64,000 bases of DNA from Combretum micranthum (taxonomy: Eukaryota; Streptophyta; Magnoliopsida; Myrtales; Combretaceae). A program made the translations under genes and the position numbers. This document shows positions 1-11,660 of this stretch, in pieces. The stretch's first letter is position 1. Each line of letters opens with the position of its first letter. A model generated the notes under the pieces. That model had not been told where the DNA came from and ran no database searches. It saw only the letters and a program-made list of their open reading frames with translations. The DNA lies in assembly GCA_024138025.1 (NCBI GenBank), contig JAMXBD010001405.1, positions 1 to 64,000 on the forward strand, given 5' to 3'.

Positions 1-227
1 GGTGAGGCCGTGAGGTAACTTTGAGACTAAGATAGTGAGTTACATTTTGTTATAGTATTTGCACAAATCAATAAATGGTTATTTTGTATATTTTATGAAA
101 TTATATATATTGTATGCATAAATATTTAAGGATAATTAAGATTGAAGGTATCGATGTTTACGGGTAAATTTATTTAAAGCATTACTATTTTTAGTGATTA
201 AAAAGAAAACCAATGTTTAGAGTACAT

Positions 228-457
228 TCATTCAAGATATTAACGTTTTGGTGGTTAAAAAGATGAATCAACATTTTGCGAAATGAGTTAAATAAGGTAC
301 CTTTAATTGACTATTGAGAAAAATTTAGTAAAGTTAATTAAAAACTAATCCAAACTTTGATACTCAAATGAACTTATGAGATTTTGACTCTTTGTTTGAT
401 TCACTTTGTGAAATGATGATTCATTTTTTTTAACTACAAGAAATGTTGATATCTTAA
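228..457. repeat. Imperfect inverted repeat, foldback MITE-like
   Basis: The left arm (about 228-300) and right arm (about 400-457) are imperfect reverse complements. Both contain an AAGATATnAACnTTT-type core followed by GGTTAAAAAGATGAATCA-like sequence. The same arm motif recurs in the foldback at about 57.4-58.15 kb, so this looks like one dispersed family. Exact ends and a target duplication were not resolved. No coding potential is seen in bases 1-905. Confidence 0.4.
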
Positions 458-506
458 GTTAACTAATCACAACTTTTAAAACCTTCTATGGTAATTTACT
501 TATATA

Positions 507-563
507 TAATAATAATAATAAATAATAATAATAATAATAATAATAATATAATAATAATAATAA
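507..563. repeat. (AAT)n microsatellite
   Basis: A run of imperfect AAT/ATA trinucleotide repeats about 55 bases long in AT-rich intergenic DNA. Confidence 0.9.
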
Positions 564-905
564 AATTTTTATTGGTTTTTAGGTATTTTTATTAATTATC
601 AGTTCCATTTAGTCCTAAAATTCGAATTTAAACCTCATGAAATTTTGAAATCCAAATAGAACCCATTCTAAAATGCTATAAAAAATTACCCTCTCGGTAA
701 TTATTGAATTGAGAACTTCATTTCTTATAATAATTACTATTTTGCATTATTAGCACAATAGAAAATTTTAATAAGATATCCAACGTTTTAGGATATATAT
801 TACTCTAAATAAGATTGCGAGTGAATTTCACAACTTTTCATGCTTTAGGTCTTTTTAGTTCATATTCACTTTATCTTTTGCCATTGCTTAATATCATGTA
901 TTAAC

Positions 906-1321
906 AGGATAAAGAAGATCAAGTGCTTATACTTTCAATTTTTTTTCTTTTACAATTTAGTGCCTCATCTTTAGATTTTTGGCAAATTATTGCTCTTACT
1001 TTCAAAGTATATGCGATTCAATGCCTCTATTAAAAAAAAATATTTGACAACATTCATTTTGATGACATGATAATACATACACTTGGCTAAACATTGCCAA
1101 AATCTAAAGATGGGTATCTAGCAAATAATTATCATAAATTAAAAGTATTTCACTTGGCTTACCATCATCCTATTATCAAAATAAGAGTTCGTTGAATATT
1201 ATTTAATAGAAGCACCAAATTGCACATACTTTGAAAGTACATGCCCTAATTTTTCAAAATCTAAAGAGGTACAAAAATTATCAAAAGTTAAAAGTATAAG
1301 CACTTGGTCTGCCTTTATTCT
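906..1321. mobile_element. Mutator-type MITE, 416 bp, with 9-bp target duplication
   Basis: The element is a foldback. Its left end reads AGGATAAAGAAGATCAAGTG and the reverse complement of its right end reads AGAATAAAGGCAGACCAAGTG, with similarity continuing for over 60 bases inwards. It is flanked by a perfect 9-bp direct repeat, TGTATTAAC, at 897-905 and 1322-1330. A 9-bp duplication is typical of Mutator-like elements. There is no coding capacity, so it is non-autonomous. Confidence 0.85.
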
Positions 1322-1385
1322 TGTATTAACAAAATAAAGTAAAAATAAGATAAGGAATATATGTATATCCTTCACATTAATAGCT

Positions 1386-1776
1386 CGTTTACTTTTCCAT
1401 ATGAAATAAGGGGGGATTTGAATTACAATTCAACATGAATATAATAAGGTTCTAACGACTACTTCAATGTTCACTTGGTATAAAAAATAAATATAAGTAA
1501 TTATTGGAGTAAAAAGGTAAAATATCTATAATGTTTCTTACCTTTATTACAGAGAGTGAATAATTATATAGATAACATTTAAAAAATAGAGGTATTTACG
1601 ACAATAATACAAAATAGACCATTGAATGCCAATTTATGGATATAAGACATGAAAACTATTTATCATTTTATGTAATAGTAATTCATTATGAATTTTTTCC
1701 CCTAAAGTGAATACCATAATAATAGCTTTACATAAAATAAGGAGGGAATGAAAAGCTATTCATGTTAAATGAATAG
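1386..1776 (-). mobile_element. MITE-like dispersed repeat (copy 1)
   Basis: This stretch is similar, in inverted orientation, to 25176-25564. Shared blocks include the ATGAATAGCTATTCAT-like end, the block around TTCATAATGAATTT and the GGTAAAATATCTATAAT block. Both copies have TTCACTT/TTTACTT-like termini. No target duplication was resolved, so the superfamily is not assigned. Confidence 0.6.
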
Positions 1777-1886
1777 GCTATAAATGATATATTTCTTAAT
1801 GGATCAACTATTTTCCTACTTTTCATGTTAAATGAATGGGCTATAAATGATATATTTCTTAATGGATCAACTATTTTCTACTTTAT
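1761..1886. repeat. 63-bp tandem duplication
   Basis: A 63-base unit beginning CATGTTAAATGAAT is present twice in direct tandem (1761-1823 and 1824-1886) with only a few differences. It overlaps the right end of the preceding MITE-like repeat, so the duplication arose after or at the border of that insertion. Confidence 0.85.
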
Positions 1887-1971
1887 TTTAAATTTTCATT
1901 ATTTAATGTCATTTTTATAGACGTATTGAAAAAAAATTTAGCAAAACACCATGTTTGAAAATAGGGATGTA

Positions 1972-2770
1972 ATTGGACCGGGTTTCTGATAGATCATATG
2001 AACCTGTAACCTGACCTGCTACCATGTAGGATTTGCCAAATCCAACCCAATAAGCTTATGGAGTTTTCATATTATATCTAAACTTGCCTTATAGGGTTTA
2101 CTTGAGAACTTGAAACTCAGCCTTATAAGCTTATAACCCTCTTTTTAGTTTTCCCAGCCTCTTTCATCTCCTATTTCATTTTCTTTTCCCACCAACCTAA
2201 CATTTCTTCCCTATAATATATATGTATATACTTCATTGCACCGCTAAAATCCTCTTTTCTTATTTTTCCTTCCCTTGTTTTATTTATTCATTTATTTTAA
2301 TAACTTCCCATATTTATTTTACTTCCCTTCTCGGTGGATTAGCTTTTTCCAACAATAAAGGATTTCTTCACATCTCCCCATCCCAAGTCAAGTTCTTCTT
2401 TATTATTCAATATCTAATTACCTATCACTACCGCTTCTAATCTCTCCCCCTTTCTTTTAATTTTTCTTTTTCATCTCCTATTTTATTTTTTGCTTCATAT
2501 ATATTTTGGTTGTTTCCTGTGTGTTGTGTGTGTTTTAGAATATGAGATTTGTGTAGAGTGTAGATGAGATGAGACATGATAGGGGTTTGGTTTTAGCAGC
2601 TTTCGCTTTATGATTTTTTTTTTTCAATTCTAGTACTAGATCATAAATCCAGCAAGTATCTTGTAGGATCCAAACTTGACCCTAAAACCCTATTAGGTTT
2701 ACTCCTATAGGATCTTTAACAAATCGAACGGATTACAAACTTTAAAATGACTCGCCTAGTTACATCCCTA
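1972..2770. mobile_element. hAT-like non-autonomous element, about 0.8 kb
   Basis: The ends are inverted: the left starts TAGGGATGTAATTGG and the right end reverse-complements to TAGGGATGTAACTAGG. The flanking 8-mers TTTGAAAA (1964-1971) and TATAAAAA (2771-2778) match at 6 of 8 positions, which fits a decayed hAT-type 8-bp duplication. A related right end occurs near 32.26 kb. A 72-codon open frame inside (2222-2440) has no recognisable similarity and is probably chance. Confidence 0.6.
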
Positions 2771-2892
2771 TATAAAAACAAGCCACATCACATGGATTAA
2801 ACAAATTTTTTGAACATTAGATTTTAACTGGGCATAGGTTAGATATAAAATAAATAAGAATTAAACAAACGAGGAAAAAAAGAAGATAATAA

Positions 2893-3864
2893 TTAAACTT
2901 AGACATTGACCATAGGCCCTTTATTGAACCATGTGAAGGTCCAATCTTATTTAATCTTATTTTGATAAGAAATGTATTGCACAAATGCTCCACAATTTAA
3001 TTAAGTTACATTTAATAAGCAAAACTTATTTGTGATATGTTTGAGTTATGTTTGTGCTTGTTGTTAAAGGTTGATTTAAGCATGTTTTAAGTCTTGATTC
3101 CTTTGAAATCTCTTAAAGCTCAAAGCATAAAAGTTGTAGAGATCTCCCTAAGCTTTTCCATAGCATCTTGAATCACCTCAATTGGAGTCAAGATGAGAGA
3201 GATATAAAAAACGAAACAACATTGAATCAATCAGTAGCTACCGTAGATAAGACGACACCCTTGAGAGAAAACAACTAGCTTATTTTGAGACGTTATAAAT
3301 AGAAGTGTTAAGATATTTTGATGCTTTGAAATAAGAGAGTTGAGCTTATTTTGTATAGATTATATAAAAATACTCTCCAATTTGTATTTATGTTTAGATT
3401 AGTGAAAGTGTGAATAGTGTCATCGTATGCTTAGTTGAATTTATTGTAAGACACTATTCACACATATTTGAGAGCTGTTTAGTAAAGTCCTCATGTGTTT
3501 TAGGTAATAGGTGAAGTCCTCATATGTTGAGAGGTAAATGTGAAGTCATCTTAATTGAGGCAATTGTTGTGAAGTTCGCTAGTATAAGGCAATTTATATG
3601 TGATTGGATAAAGTGTGAAGTCCTCCTTAAGTGAGGTAATTTGTGGACTTTGGGGAGTAGAAAGCGGGTCGGAATCTGCATTAAATGCCAATGTGATCTT
3701 TTCCTTTCCTTATCTGTTTATTATTATTGTTATAATTGCATGAATTGGCCATAATTGGAAAAAGAGATAATGGATGATTAAGTGAAACTAAAATAGGTTT
3801 AGAAACCTACCTTATAGCTTCCACATGTGTATAAAAGCATAGTCGTCTATTCTTATTACCAACA
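2893..3864 (+). repeat. LTR 1 of non-autonomous LTR element
   Basis: This is a direct repeat of 4199-5308 in the same orientation, with many shared blocks such as AAGCAAAACTTATTTGTGAT and GACACTATTCACACA. The right end TTACCAACA is shared exactly by both copies. The left terminus is degenerate, so the start is approximate. The copies differ by many substitutions and indels, indicating age. Confidence 0.7.
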
Positions 3865-4198
3865 ATTGGCATTAAAACAGGTCTTTGAGATTTAATGCTT
3901 AACTTCATCTTAGAGAAAGATTTATGGTTTTAAAAATGTTATACTTGTGTGTTTTTGTGCATAAAATGTGTTGTTTATTGAATGAATTTAATTTCTTTAG
4001 TTGAGCATCATAACCTAACAAAATGAGCTTTTATTGGAATGCTAAACTAAAGGAAGTAATTGCATTTAATAAGTTGTTTATTACATGTAACTTGGAAACC
4101 TTTAATTAAGTATTAAATCTTTTACAAGTGAGCTTTAACCGAATACTTAATTGAGGGGGAGTTCTAAGTTGAAGGGGAGCGCTAATTTGAGGGAGAAA

Positions 4199-5308
4199 TG
4201 TTGTGCAATAATTGTGCTCATAAAAAAAAGGAGAGATTATTAAACCACATGGAGATTATAATCTTGCTTATGAGAAAATACATAGCACAAATGATTCACA
4301 ACTCAGTTAAGTTACATTTAATAAGCAAAACTTATTTGTGATATATTTTAGCTATGTGTGCATATATATGCTTGTATTTTTTGTTTATGCTTGTTGTTAC
4401 AGGTTGCTTCAAGCACATATTAGACTTTGATTTCTTTGAATTTCTTAAAGCTCAAAACATAAAAGTTGTATAACTCTCTTTAAGTTGTCCGTAGCGTCTT
4501 GAATCACCTCAATAAGAGTCTGGATGAAAGAGATATAGCCAAAATACCAAACAGTGTCAAACAATTAGAGGCTACCGCGAACAAGATTGCACCCTCATTT
4601 TTAGGCACAATTTGGACTGGCTCACCGATAGGTTCTCTATGCTAAAAGATAGCCATTACATAATTTGAAATCAAACCGTTGGTAGCTTTTTTGAGGGGCT
4701 AGTTTTATTTGAGAGCTTGTAAATAAAAGTGTTAGAGTATTTTTAATTAAGAGAGTTAAGCTTATTTTGTATAGAATATGTCAAAATACTCTCTTATTTG
4801 TGTTTATGTTTAGACTAGTGAAAGTGTGAATAGTGTCATAGTGTGCTTAGTTGAATTTGTTATAAGACACTATTCACACATGTGTTTGAGAGTTGTTTAG
4901 TGAAGTCATCATGTGTTTGAGGCAATATGTCAAGTCTTTATATGTCAAGACATTTGAGTGAAGTCTTCTTTGTGATGCAAGTGTGAAGTCCTCTTGATTG
5001 AGGCAATTGTTGTGAAGTTCTCTAGAGCGATGCAATTTGTTTAAGATTGAATGAAGTGTGAAGTCCTCCTTAAGTGAGGCATTTTGTGGACCATGAAGAC
5101 TAGAGGTAGGCCGGACTTCATGTTAAATGTTAGTATGATTTTTTGCTTCCCTTATCTCTTTATTATTATTATTGTTATAATTGTATGAATTGGGCATGAT
5201 TGGCAAAAGAGATAATGGTTAGTTAAGTAAAACTAAAATAGGTTTAAAAACCCACCTTGTAGAGCTTCTGTATCGTGTAAAATTAGTTGTCTCTTCTTAT
5301 TACCAACA
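4199..5308 (+). repeat. LTR 2 of non-autonomous LTR element
   Basis: It starts TGTTGTGC directly after the purine-rich tract and ends ACCAACA, giving canonical TG...CA termini. It is about 1.1 kb and is similar over its length to 2893-3864. Confidence 0.7.
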
Positions 5309-5976
5309 CCCTCTAGATAAAAATTGACATCTTTAGACCATAGGACAACTTGTTGGACCATAGACTAAGTTGTATAGGTCATAGGCCAACCTTATGCAAT
5401 TCTTGATGACCCTAGGCAAGTCTCACAAGGCTATGTTAAGCCACCTTGATAGTTGTCCAACTACCTCTTGTTAGTCTTGTGCTTAGTTGCTAAGGTTACG
5501 AAAAGGTAATATGCAAGCTATTTTCTACTGGCATAGCAATTCCTAAAGAGGTCTTAATCTAGAATGAATTCTTACTATATCTCTCTAAATGCATTTCTTG
5601 AACAATCAGGAGGCATTTTCATTATTTGAGTTTATCCAATTTTCTAATCAATTGTAGATTTACTCTTATATACATCATTGCATCTAGGTAACATATATTC
5701 ATTTTTCTTATGACATTGTGCTATCGTGCTATTAGATCGTTCACTGACTTAAGCATCGGATGATTATGCTGAACAACTTTTTAACGCCAATAACCATGCT
5801 CTATTTTGTAGACCTGAATTGTATTGATTTAAGGCTTGTGAGACCCAATTCTTCAAGAACAATGCTTTAGTAGATTGAGACCTTTACATGGAACAATCTA
5901 GTTGGAATGAACAATAACAAGAGGTAAGTGGCTACATCGATAAGGTATAGGGTTATACTTTAAACTCCATCCTATG
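5309..5976. other. Intergenic, nothing recognised
   Basis: Ordinary AT-rich sequence between two LTR-derived elements. It holds several imperfect ACCATAGG/GACCATAG-type words but no gene, no clear repeat boundary and no open frame of note. Confidence 0.5.
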
Positions 5977-6210
5977 AGTACTATAATGCCCTTGATTTTA
6001 CATAACCCGTTATAATAAATAATAAAAAATAAAATGTAGAATCATAAAAGAACTATAACAAAAATATTAGAAATCACTCCAAGTTTTTCTCGCGATTTAA
6101 ATTTTTAAGTATGAACAAACTAAATAAAGAATCTTTATCACTAAGACTATAAAAAGTTCATAATAAGAATAAAGAAAATTATTTAATATTTATGAACTTA
6201 AGTTTTAATG

Positions 6211-6212
6211 TA

Positions 6213-6241
<29 letters not shown>
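6211..6241. repeat. (AT)n microsatellite
   Basis: A pure AT dinucleotide run of about 28 bases within the solo LTR. Confidence 0.9.
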
Positions 6242-6245
<4 letters not shown>

Positions 6246-6539
6246 CATTCAAGTTAAATAATTCTGAGTCTATAAAAACTAAAAGTCTGATATAATCCAA
6301 CAATTTATAATTAGTAAAAAGAACTGAGTAACAAATATAAAATTTAAATTAAATTTCTAATCTAATAAAAAGTCTAGAATAAATTATAAATAGAAATGAT
6401 TTCATATGTAATTTCAAATCTTAAAGATTTATAATAAAGTCGAATTAAGGGCAATATAATTATTAATTATCAAAATACCACGAAACGATACAAACTTTTA
6501 AACAATAAAATATAATTTAGGATAGCAGGTATAAAAACA

Positions 6540-7460
6540 TAAAAGTAAAAGTATTAACTAAAGATTCTACGTATACGGTCATATTCAAAATATTTAATAT
6601 CGTTAATATGTAAATTTTTATCCAAAAATATTATCAAATTAGTATTTATCATACTGTCATTTAGAACCACAAAATTAAATTTTTCACTAATTTATATTTT
6701 CCCCTACTCCTTACATATTTATTAGTTATAAATTTATCATCTTCTTTTTATTTATATTTTCATATATCCTAACTAACTTCCATTTTTTTTCCTTTGTTTT
6801 AGTTTAGTTTCGTATTACGTATGAGTTGTTTTGGAATTCAACTCCTCTGGACGTGGTTAAGATCTAAGAAAAAGCGAAAATTCAAACACATATATAGATA
6901 TCTTTAATAGAAATTTTATGTATGCCATAGTATTCATAATATTTAATAAGTAGAATATGGAAATTTTCATCTAAAAATATTACCGAATCAGTATTTAACA
7001 TACGTATTACTTAAATCCGTAAAATTAATTTTTTTTCATAAATTTATAATTTTCTCACTCCTTACATATTTATTGGTTATAAATTTATCATCTTCTTTTT
7101 TATTTTTATATTTCTATACATCTTAACTAACTTGCATTTTTCCTTTGTTTTGGTTTTATTACGTATTACGTGATTTGCTTTTAAAATTTGAATTCTCCCT
7201 GGACGCGTACAAATCCTCAACAAAAAGCAAAAAATCAAGCATATATATACATGTGTTTAATAGAAATTCTATGTATACCATAGTGTTTAGAATATTTAAC
7301 AACGCGAATATGGAACTTGTCATCTAAAAATATTACTAAATCAGTATTTAACATACGTATCACTTAAACCACAAAATTGATTTTTTTCACAAATTTATAT
7401 TCTACTCCTTCCTTATACGGTTATAAATTCATTATCTTATCTTTATATTTTATATATATA
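6540..7460. repeat. Tandem array, about 350 bp x 3, inside solo LTR
   Basis: Three diverged consecutive copies share the order ATAGAAATTnTATGTATRCC, AATATTTAAnAn, ATTAGTATTTAnCATAC, TTACATATTTATTRGTTATAAATTTATCATCTTCTT. The matching TTACATATT words lie about 350 bases apart and the third copy is partly degraded. Long-LTR gypsy elements often carry such internal arrays. Confidence 0.75.
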
Positions 7461-7500
7461 TCCTAAACCTAAATAATTATCAACTAATTAATATATAACT

Positions 7501-7522
7501 AATATATATATATATATATATA
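7501..7522. repeat. (TA)n microsatellite
   Basis: A short AT dinucleotide tract within the solo LTR; a second similar tract lies at about 7763-7788. Confidence 0.85.
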
Positions 7523-8299
7523 TTTACAACTTGCTGGAGACAGATTTGCATGGATTGAAGGGCTATGATCTTCTCAATTGTGGTGAGCCGAATTTCCTCC
7601 AATAATGTACATGAAAGTCAATATATATCTAGCTTAAGCCAATCTAAAAGGGACAACTCAATCATGCCTTAATGACAATCAAACAGAGGATGGAATAGAC
7701 AAACAAACAAGAGCAATTTGTTTCAAATTGAGGAAGAAACGCGGCCAGAACTTGCACTACATTATATATATATATATATATATATATGCAAACGAACTTG
7801 GACGGCTAAGCAAACAAACTCCAAACTTTCCCAAACTTTCCAGAATACAACCTTAGCTTATGAGGAATCGAACCAACCCAGAAAAAGAATTTTAAACGCT
7901 CATATCCACTCCGTTCGAAAATTCGAACAAAAATATGGGAAAAACGTTCAAAAACGAGCTTGAGGTAAGTGATTCTATTCCGCGAGTTTTCTTCTAGTTT
8001 TATGGATTGAGACTGACTCTTAGACATCTTAGGAAGCTAACCAAGGCCACTAGGAGCTTCAAATTTCATCGTAAGGTCGCAACGAAGGTAATTTTCCTAA
8101 ACTCTAGCCGAGCTTGATGATTCGAAATCATGGATAGCATGTTGTTTTTAGGTTATGATTCTTGGATATTTAGGTTTATTGGGTTATTAGGAGTTGTTTG
8201 GATCTAAAATTCCGACGTTTTAATGACGGGATTCGCCGGAAATAGCCGCGGCCCATCGGGGAAGACAATGAACAGTACTTCCCGATGAGCAGAGGCACG

Positions 8300-8466
8300 G
8301 TGTACGGGCGTACATAACCCGTATACCCTCGGCCAGCAACGGTTTACGGGCGTACATAACCTGTATACCCTCAGCCAGCAACGTTGTACGGGCGTACTTA
8401 ACCCTGTACACCCCTTATCCAGCACGTTGTACGGGCGTACTTAACCCCGTGTACCCCTCGGCCAAA
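8300..8466. repeat. GC-rich minisatellite, 42-43 bp x 4
   Basis: The word TACGGGCGTAC recurs at about 8303, 8345, 8387 and 8430, each followed by TTAACC- or ATAACC-like sequence, a GTAYACCC block and a CCAGCAACG-like block. The array is clearly GC-richer than its surroundings. GTACGGGCGTAC is itself near-palindromic. Unlike a CRISPR array there are no unique spacers; the whole unit is repeated. Confidence 0.85.
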
Positions 8467-10684
8467 GAAAAGAAAAACGAAACTAAATATAAATAATTAT
8501 ATAATAACTAATAATTTAAATAATTTTAGAATGTTTATTCTTTTTCCTGCATTTATTTATTTATTTTTCTGGAATAGTAATGATAATATTATAATATAAT
8601 AATATTAAACCCGAAATTTTTTATTATTTTTTTTAAAATTTAAAAATAAAATTATTTTTCTGACTTTATTAAATATAGGATATTTAAATATTTAATCTAT
8701 TATTATTAATCTAAAAAGAATTTTCTTTAGAAATATAAATTACCTTGTTATAGTAATTTCCGCATAATAGATTTCTAATTATTAATATCCTTAATATTAT
8801 TAAAAGAATTTTTTAGAATTTCGAAAATATTATTTTTGAAATAATAATAAATATGGATATAAGACTAAAATTACTTTGGTAATAATATTAATTAAAAATA
8901 TAAGACAATTAGTATAATTCTTAATGTGATGGAATATAATCTATTTTCGGAAATTTATTATTATTACTATTATTATAATTGTTATTGTTATCATTATTGT
9001 TATTAGTATTATTGATTTCGTTACTAAAACTATTAAATTGTTTTTGTAATTAAAATTGTTTTTACTATTAGTAGTAATATTAAAACTAATATAATCACCA
9101 TTATCTTTGATATTAGTATTACTGCTACTTTTATGAGTATCACTAATACTAAGATTTGTATATTATATAAATAAAATATATGATTTTTGGTAACTAATTA
9201 AAATAGATTTAGTAATTGAATTAGGCAATTAGTTTCCAATTAACTCAGCTTAGATTATAATATAGTAATAAGACCATAAAAAGAAAGGAGTACGTAATTT
9301 CTAAAATATGTCTAATATTAGAATTAGTGTAAATAATAGTATAAGTTATACCAAAACTAATCCGGTGAATGTGATATTTCAAATATCTTATTTTCGGAAC
9401 TAATAGAAGAATAGATTAGTAAAATAATAAATATCTGTTATTTCATTCCATAGGAATATAAATCGATTCTCGGACTACCAGTAGATTATTACAGCGATAT
9501 AGCGAGGACTACAGGTGAGGGACTTTGACCTTATCATATTGTTTGTGCTTGTAGTTTGCATTGATAATAACATATCAAACTGAATTGCATGTGGGTTTGG
9601 GTAAATCGTATGCTGCTTGGTGTATGTATGATTGCCAAAACATCTTATTATAATTAACAATTTCATTGTATGATGACAATTGTATGGAGCATGTTGATGT
9701 TTGTCTGTAATTGTATTATCGTCCTGAACCTGATTAAAAACTATTGGTACCATAAAATGAAATGGGCATGCATCGCAAATATTGCATATTTGCATCACTA
9801 AAAGCGTAGTAGTCTATTACGTGTTGGCCATCTGGGACTCTGATAATGCTTGGTTGACCTAGGCTAAAGGCTATTAGATCAACGCAAGGTTACCTTTGTT
9901 CTGTTGGTACCATAAGAACTAAGTGGTAAATGAAGGACGCCGCTTATGGTATTACTTGGATGACTAATGCTTAGAGAGTTGCTAAAGGTATGTACAGGGG
10001 ATGGTTTGTTAAGCTATCATAAGTAAAAGTGATAACCCTAATACGAGAAATCGTAGATTCCCCTGTATGCTTGGCTTCTTCTGGATAGACTAGGTACTAC
10101 TGGTTCCTTCAACCCTGATGAGAGGGGTAAATCTCCATCCTGCTTTGGACTCCGGATTCTCCAGGCTTGTATTTGTTCATATGCTTGAATGTGGCATTAC
10201 ATATGTTTGCTAAGTAAACTTGATTTCCATTGTTTGATATGTGGTCTGTTCAAGTCATCTCACTGAGCGTGTGGTTTTGCTCACCCCCAACAGTCTTTGT
10301 GCAAGTATAACGTTAGCTGGGATTGGGTTAACATGAGTGAAGTGCTACATCAAAAGACCTTGCTGAAGATAGTTTCATAGATTATATTGGTTTCAAAGGA
10401 CAACTTAATAAATGGTATAATAATAAAGATCTTATATTTTATAGGGTTGATCTCAATTTTATTATTTGGTAGGGGATACCGATTCTCTGCGGTTCTGGCA
10501 AACTAAGGAAAATCGGAATCCTTAGTATTTATATATATTGGTATGATTACATTACATGTAACAATTATAAGATAGAGTCTTGTAATATCTGACTTGCAAG
10601 ACGGTTCTCATATTACGGGTGCACACGTTGTATGATGACTACAGGCTGATACTACTAGGCCCTATTTTGGGGCGTGACAAGTAC

Positions 10685-11660
10685 ATCATATGTTTCCAAG
10701 TTTTGGTGTATCCCAAATTTTGGTGCTAAGAACCTATCTTATAAAACCTTAGAATCATATTGGGACCTATACCTTATAAATCATGTTGGGTTCCATGTAG
10801 AACATGCAAATTTACTTATATATTGTCATAATATTAAAATTTTCACGTAAATTTTAACGACATAAGCTTATTAATGTTTCAAAGCATATCAAGAGAACAA
10901 GTTTTATACAAAATCTAGTTAGTGTTTATACTTATACTCTATCATAATCATATCTATGAAGGATAAGCTTTATATTTCAACTTCACATTGATATTTCTAT
11001 ATGCACATTATATTATACTAATAGTATGACTATAGTTGATGACTTAAAATTGCTTAATCTTCTACAATAGTTTTTATCTTTTTTTTTCTAAAACTAAATA
11101 TATGTTTATTACTTTTTTTTGTTGTAGAATTTGAAAATGAAAGTGGACATTTAATATTTTTTTTATTATGCTTATTATTTAATAAATTTTATAAGGTAGG
11201 TATAGAGTACTTTAGAACATGTTTCCTATATACCTTAGAATATAAGTTCTAATGGTGGATATAGGCTATGTAAACGTCGTATCATACCTTACCCTTGAGA
11301 ACATATTACTTATAACCTACTTGTACCCTTCAATATATACTCGGTATCTACTCAATCAAGTGGCATATAATGGTATATAGGATACAAAATGATTAGCCAT
11401 TCACGTTTAATAGTAACAAAAAACAGCTATAAATTGGATTTGGGTTATTAAAGTTTACCTTCTTCTAATTTCTATAAATCTACCTCTTAAAATGTTGTTA
11501 TGTGTAATTATTGGTTATGATTATTTATATGTGTGTGTGTATAAAGACATTATAATGATGTCCAAATGTATTACAAGAATTTAAATAACGTCAACTATCA
11601 ATGAGATAAACTTAAAGGAAATTAAAAGATGATAAATATAGAGAATTTATTTATGTAATT
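10685..11660. other. AT-rich intergenic with TTATAAGGTA-type repeats
   Basis: No gene is visible. Several scattered blocks of the form ACCTTATAAA / TTATAAGGTA occur at both ends (about 10.73-10.80 and 11.19-11.39 kb) in opposite orientation. This suggests a degraded terminal-inverted-repeat element of about 650 bases. Similar words occur at 45.57-45.69 kb. Boundaries were not resolved. Confidence 0.3.

Larger units (their letters stand above)
2893..5308 (+). mobile_element. Coding-less LTR retroelement (TRIM/LARD-like), about 2.4 kb
   Basis: Two LTR-like direct repeats of roughly 0.97 and 1.11 kb flank only about 334 bases. Just after LTR 1 lies ATTGGCATTAAAACAGG, which resembles a degraded primer-binding site of the TTGGTATCAGAGCAGG type (initiator Met tRNA). 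Just before LTR 2 lies a purine-rich tract ending GAGGGAGAAA, suitable as a polypurine tract. No gag or pol frame exists, so it must have been mobilised in trans. The target duplication was not resolved because the left end is degenerate. Confidence 0.7.
5982..10679 (+). mobile_element. Giant solo LTR (gypsy Tekay/Del-like), about 4.7 kb
   Basis: The sequence starts TATAATGCCCTTGATTTTAC, a decayed version of the TGTAAYRCCC start common in Tekay/Del LTRs, and ends TTTTGGGGCGTGACA, a matching end. It is bounded by a perfect 5-bp direct repeat AGTAC at 5977-5981 and 10680-10684. There is no gag or pol and no second LTR, which indicates a solo LTR left by recombination. Near 10.26 kb a CACTGAGCG...GCTCACCCCC segment resembles a motif common near the 3' part of such LTRs. 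Two internal tandem arrays are annotated separately. The lineage assignment is from terminal motifs only. Confidence 0.7.

Noticed and set aside
7718..8027. Overlapping frames on both strands
   Set aside because: They lie inside the solo LTR and one includes an AT-repeat-coded Tyr/Ile run; no domain.
8204..8425. Two overlapping Cys/Arg-rich minus-strand frames
   Set aside because: They translate the 42-bp minisatellite and have no other support.
8300..8466. CRISPR-like regularly spaced repeat
   Set aside because: The full 42-43 bp unit is repeated with no unique spacers, and the context is a plant LTR; it is a minisatellite.
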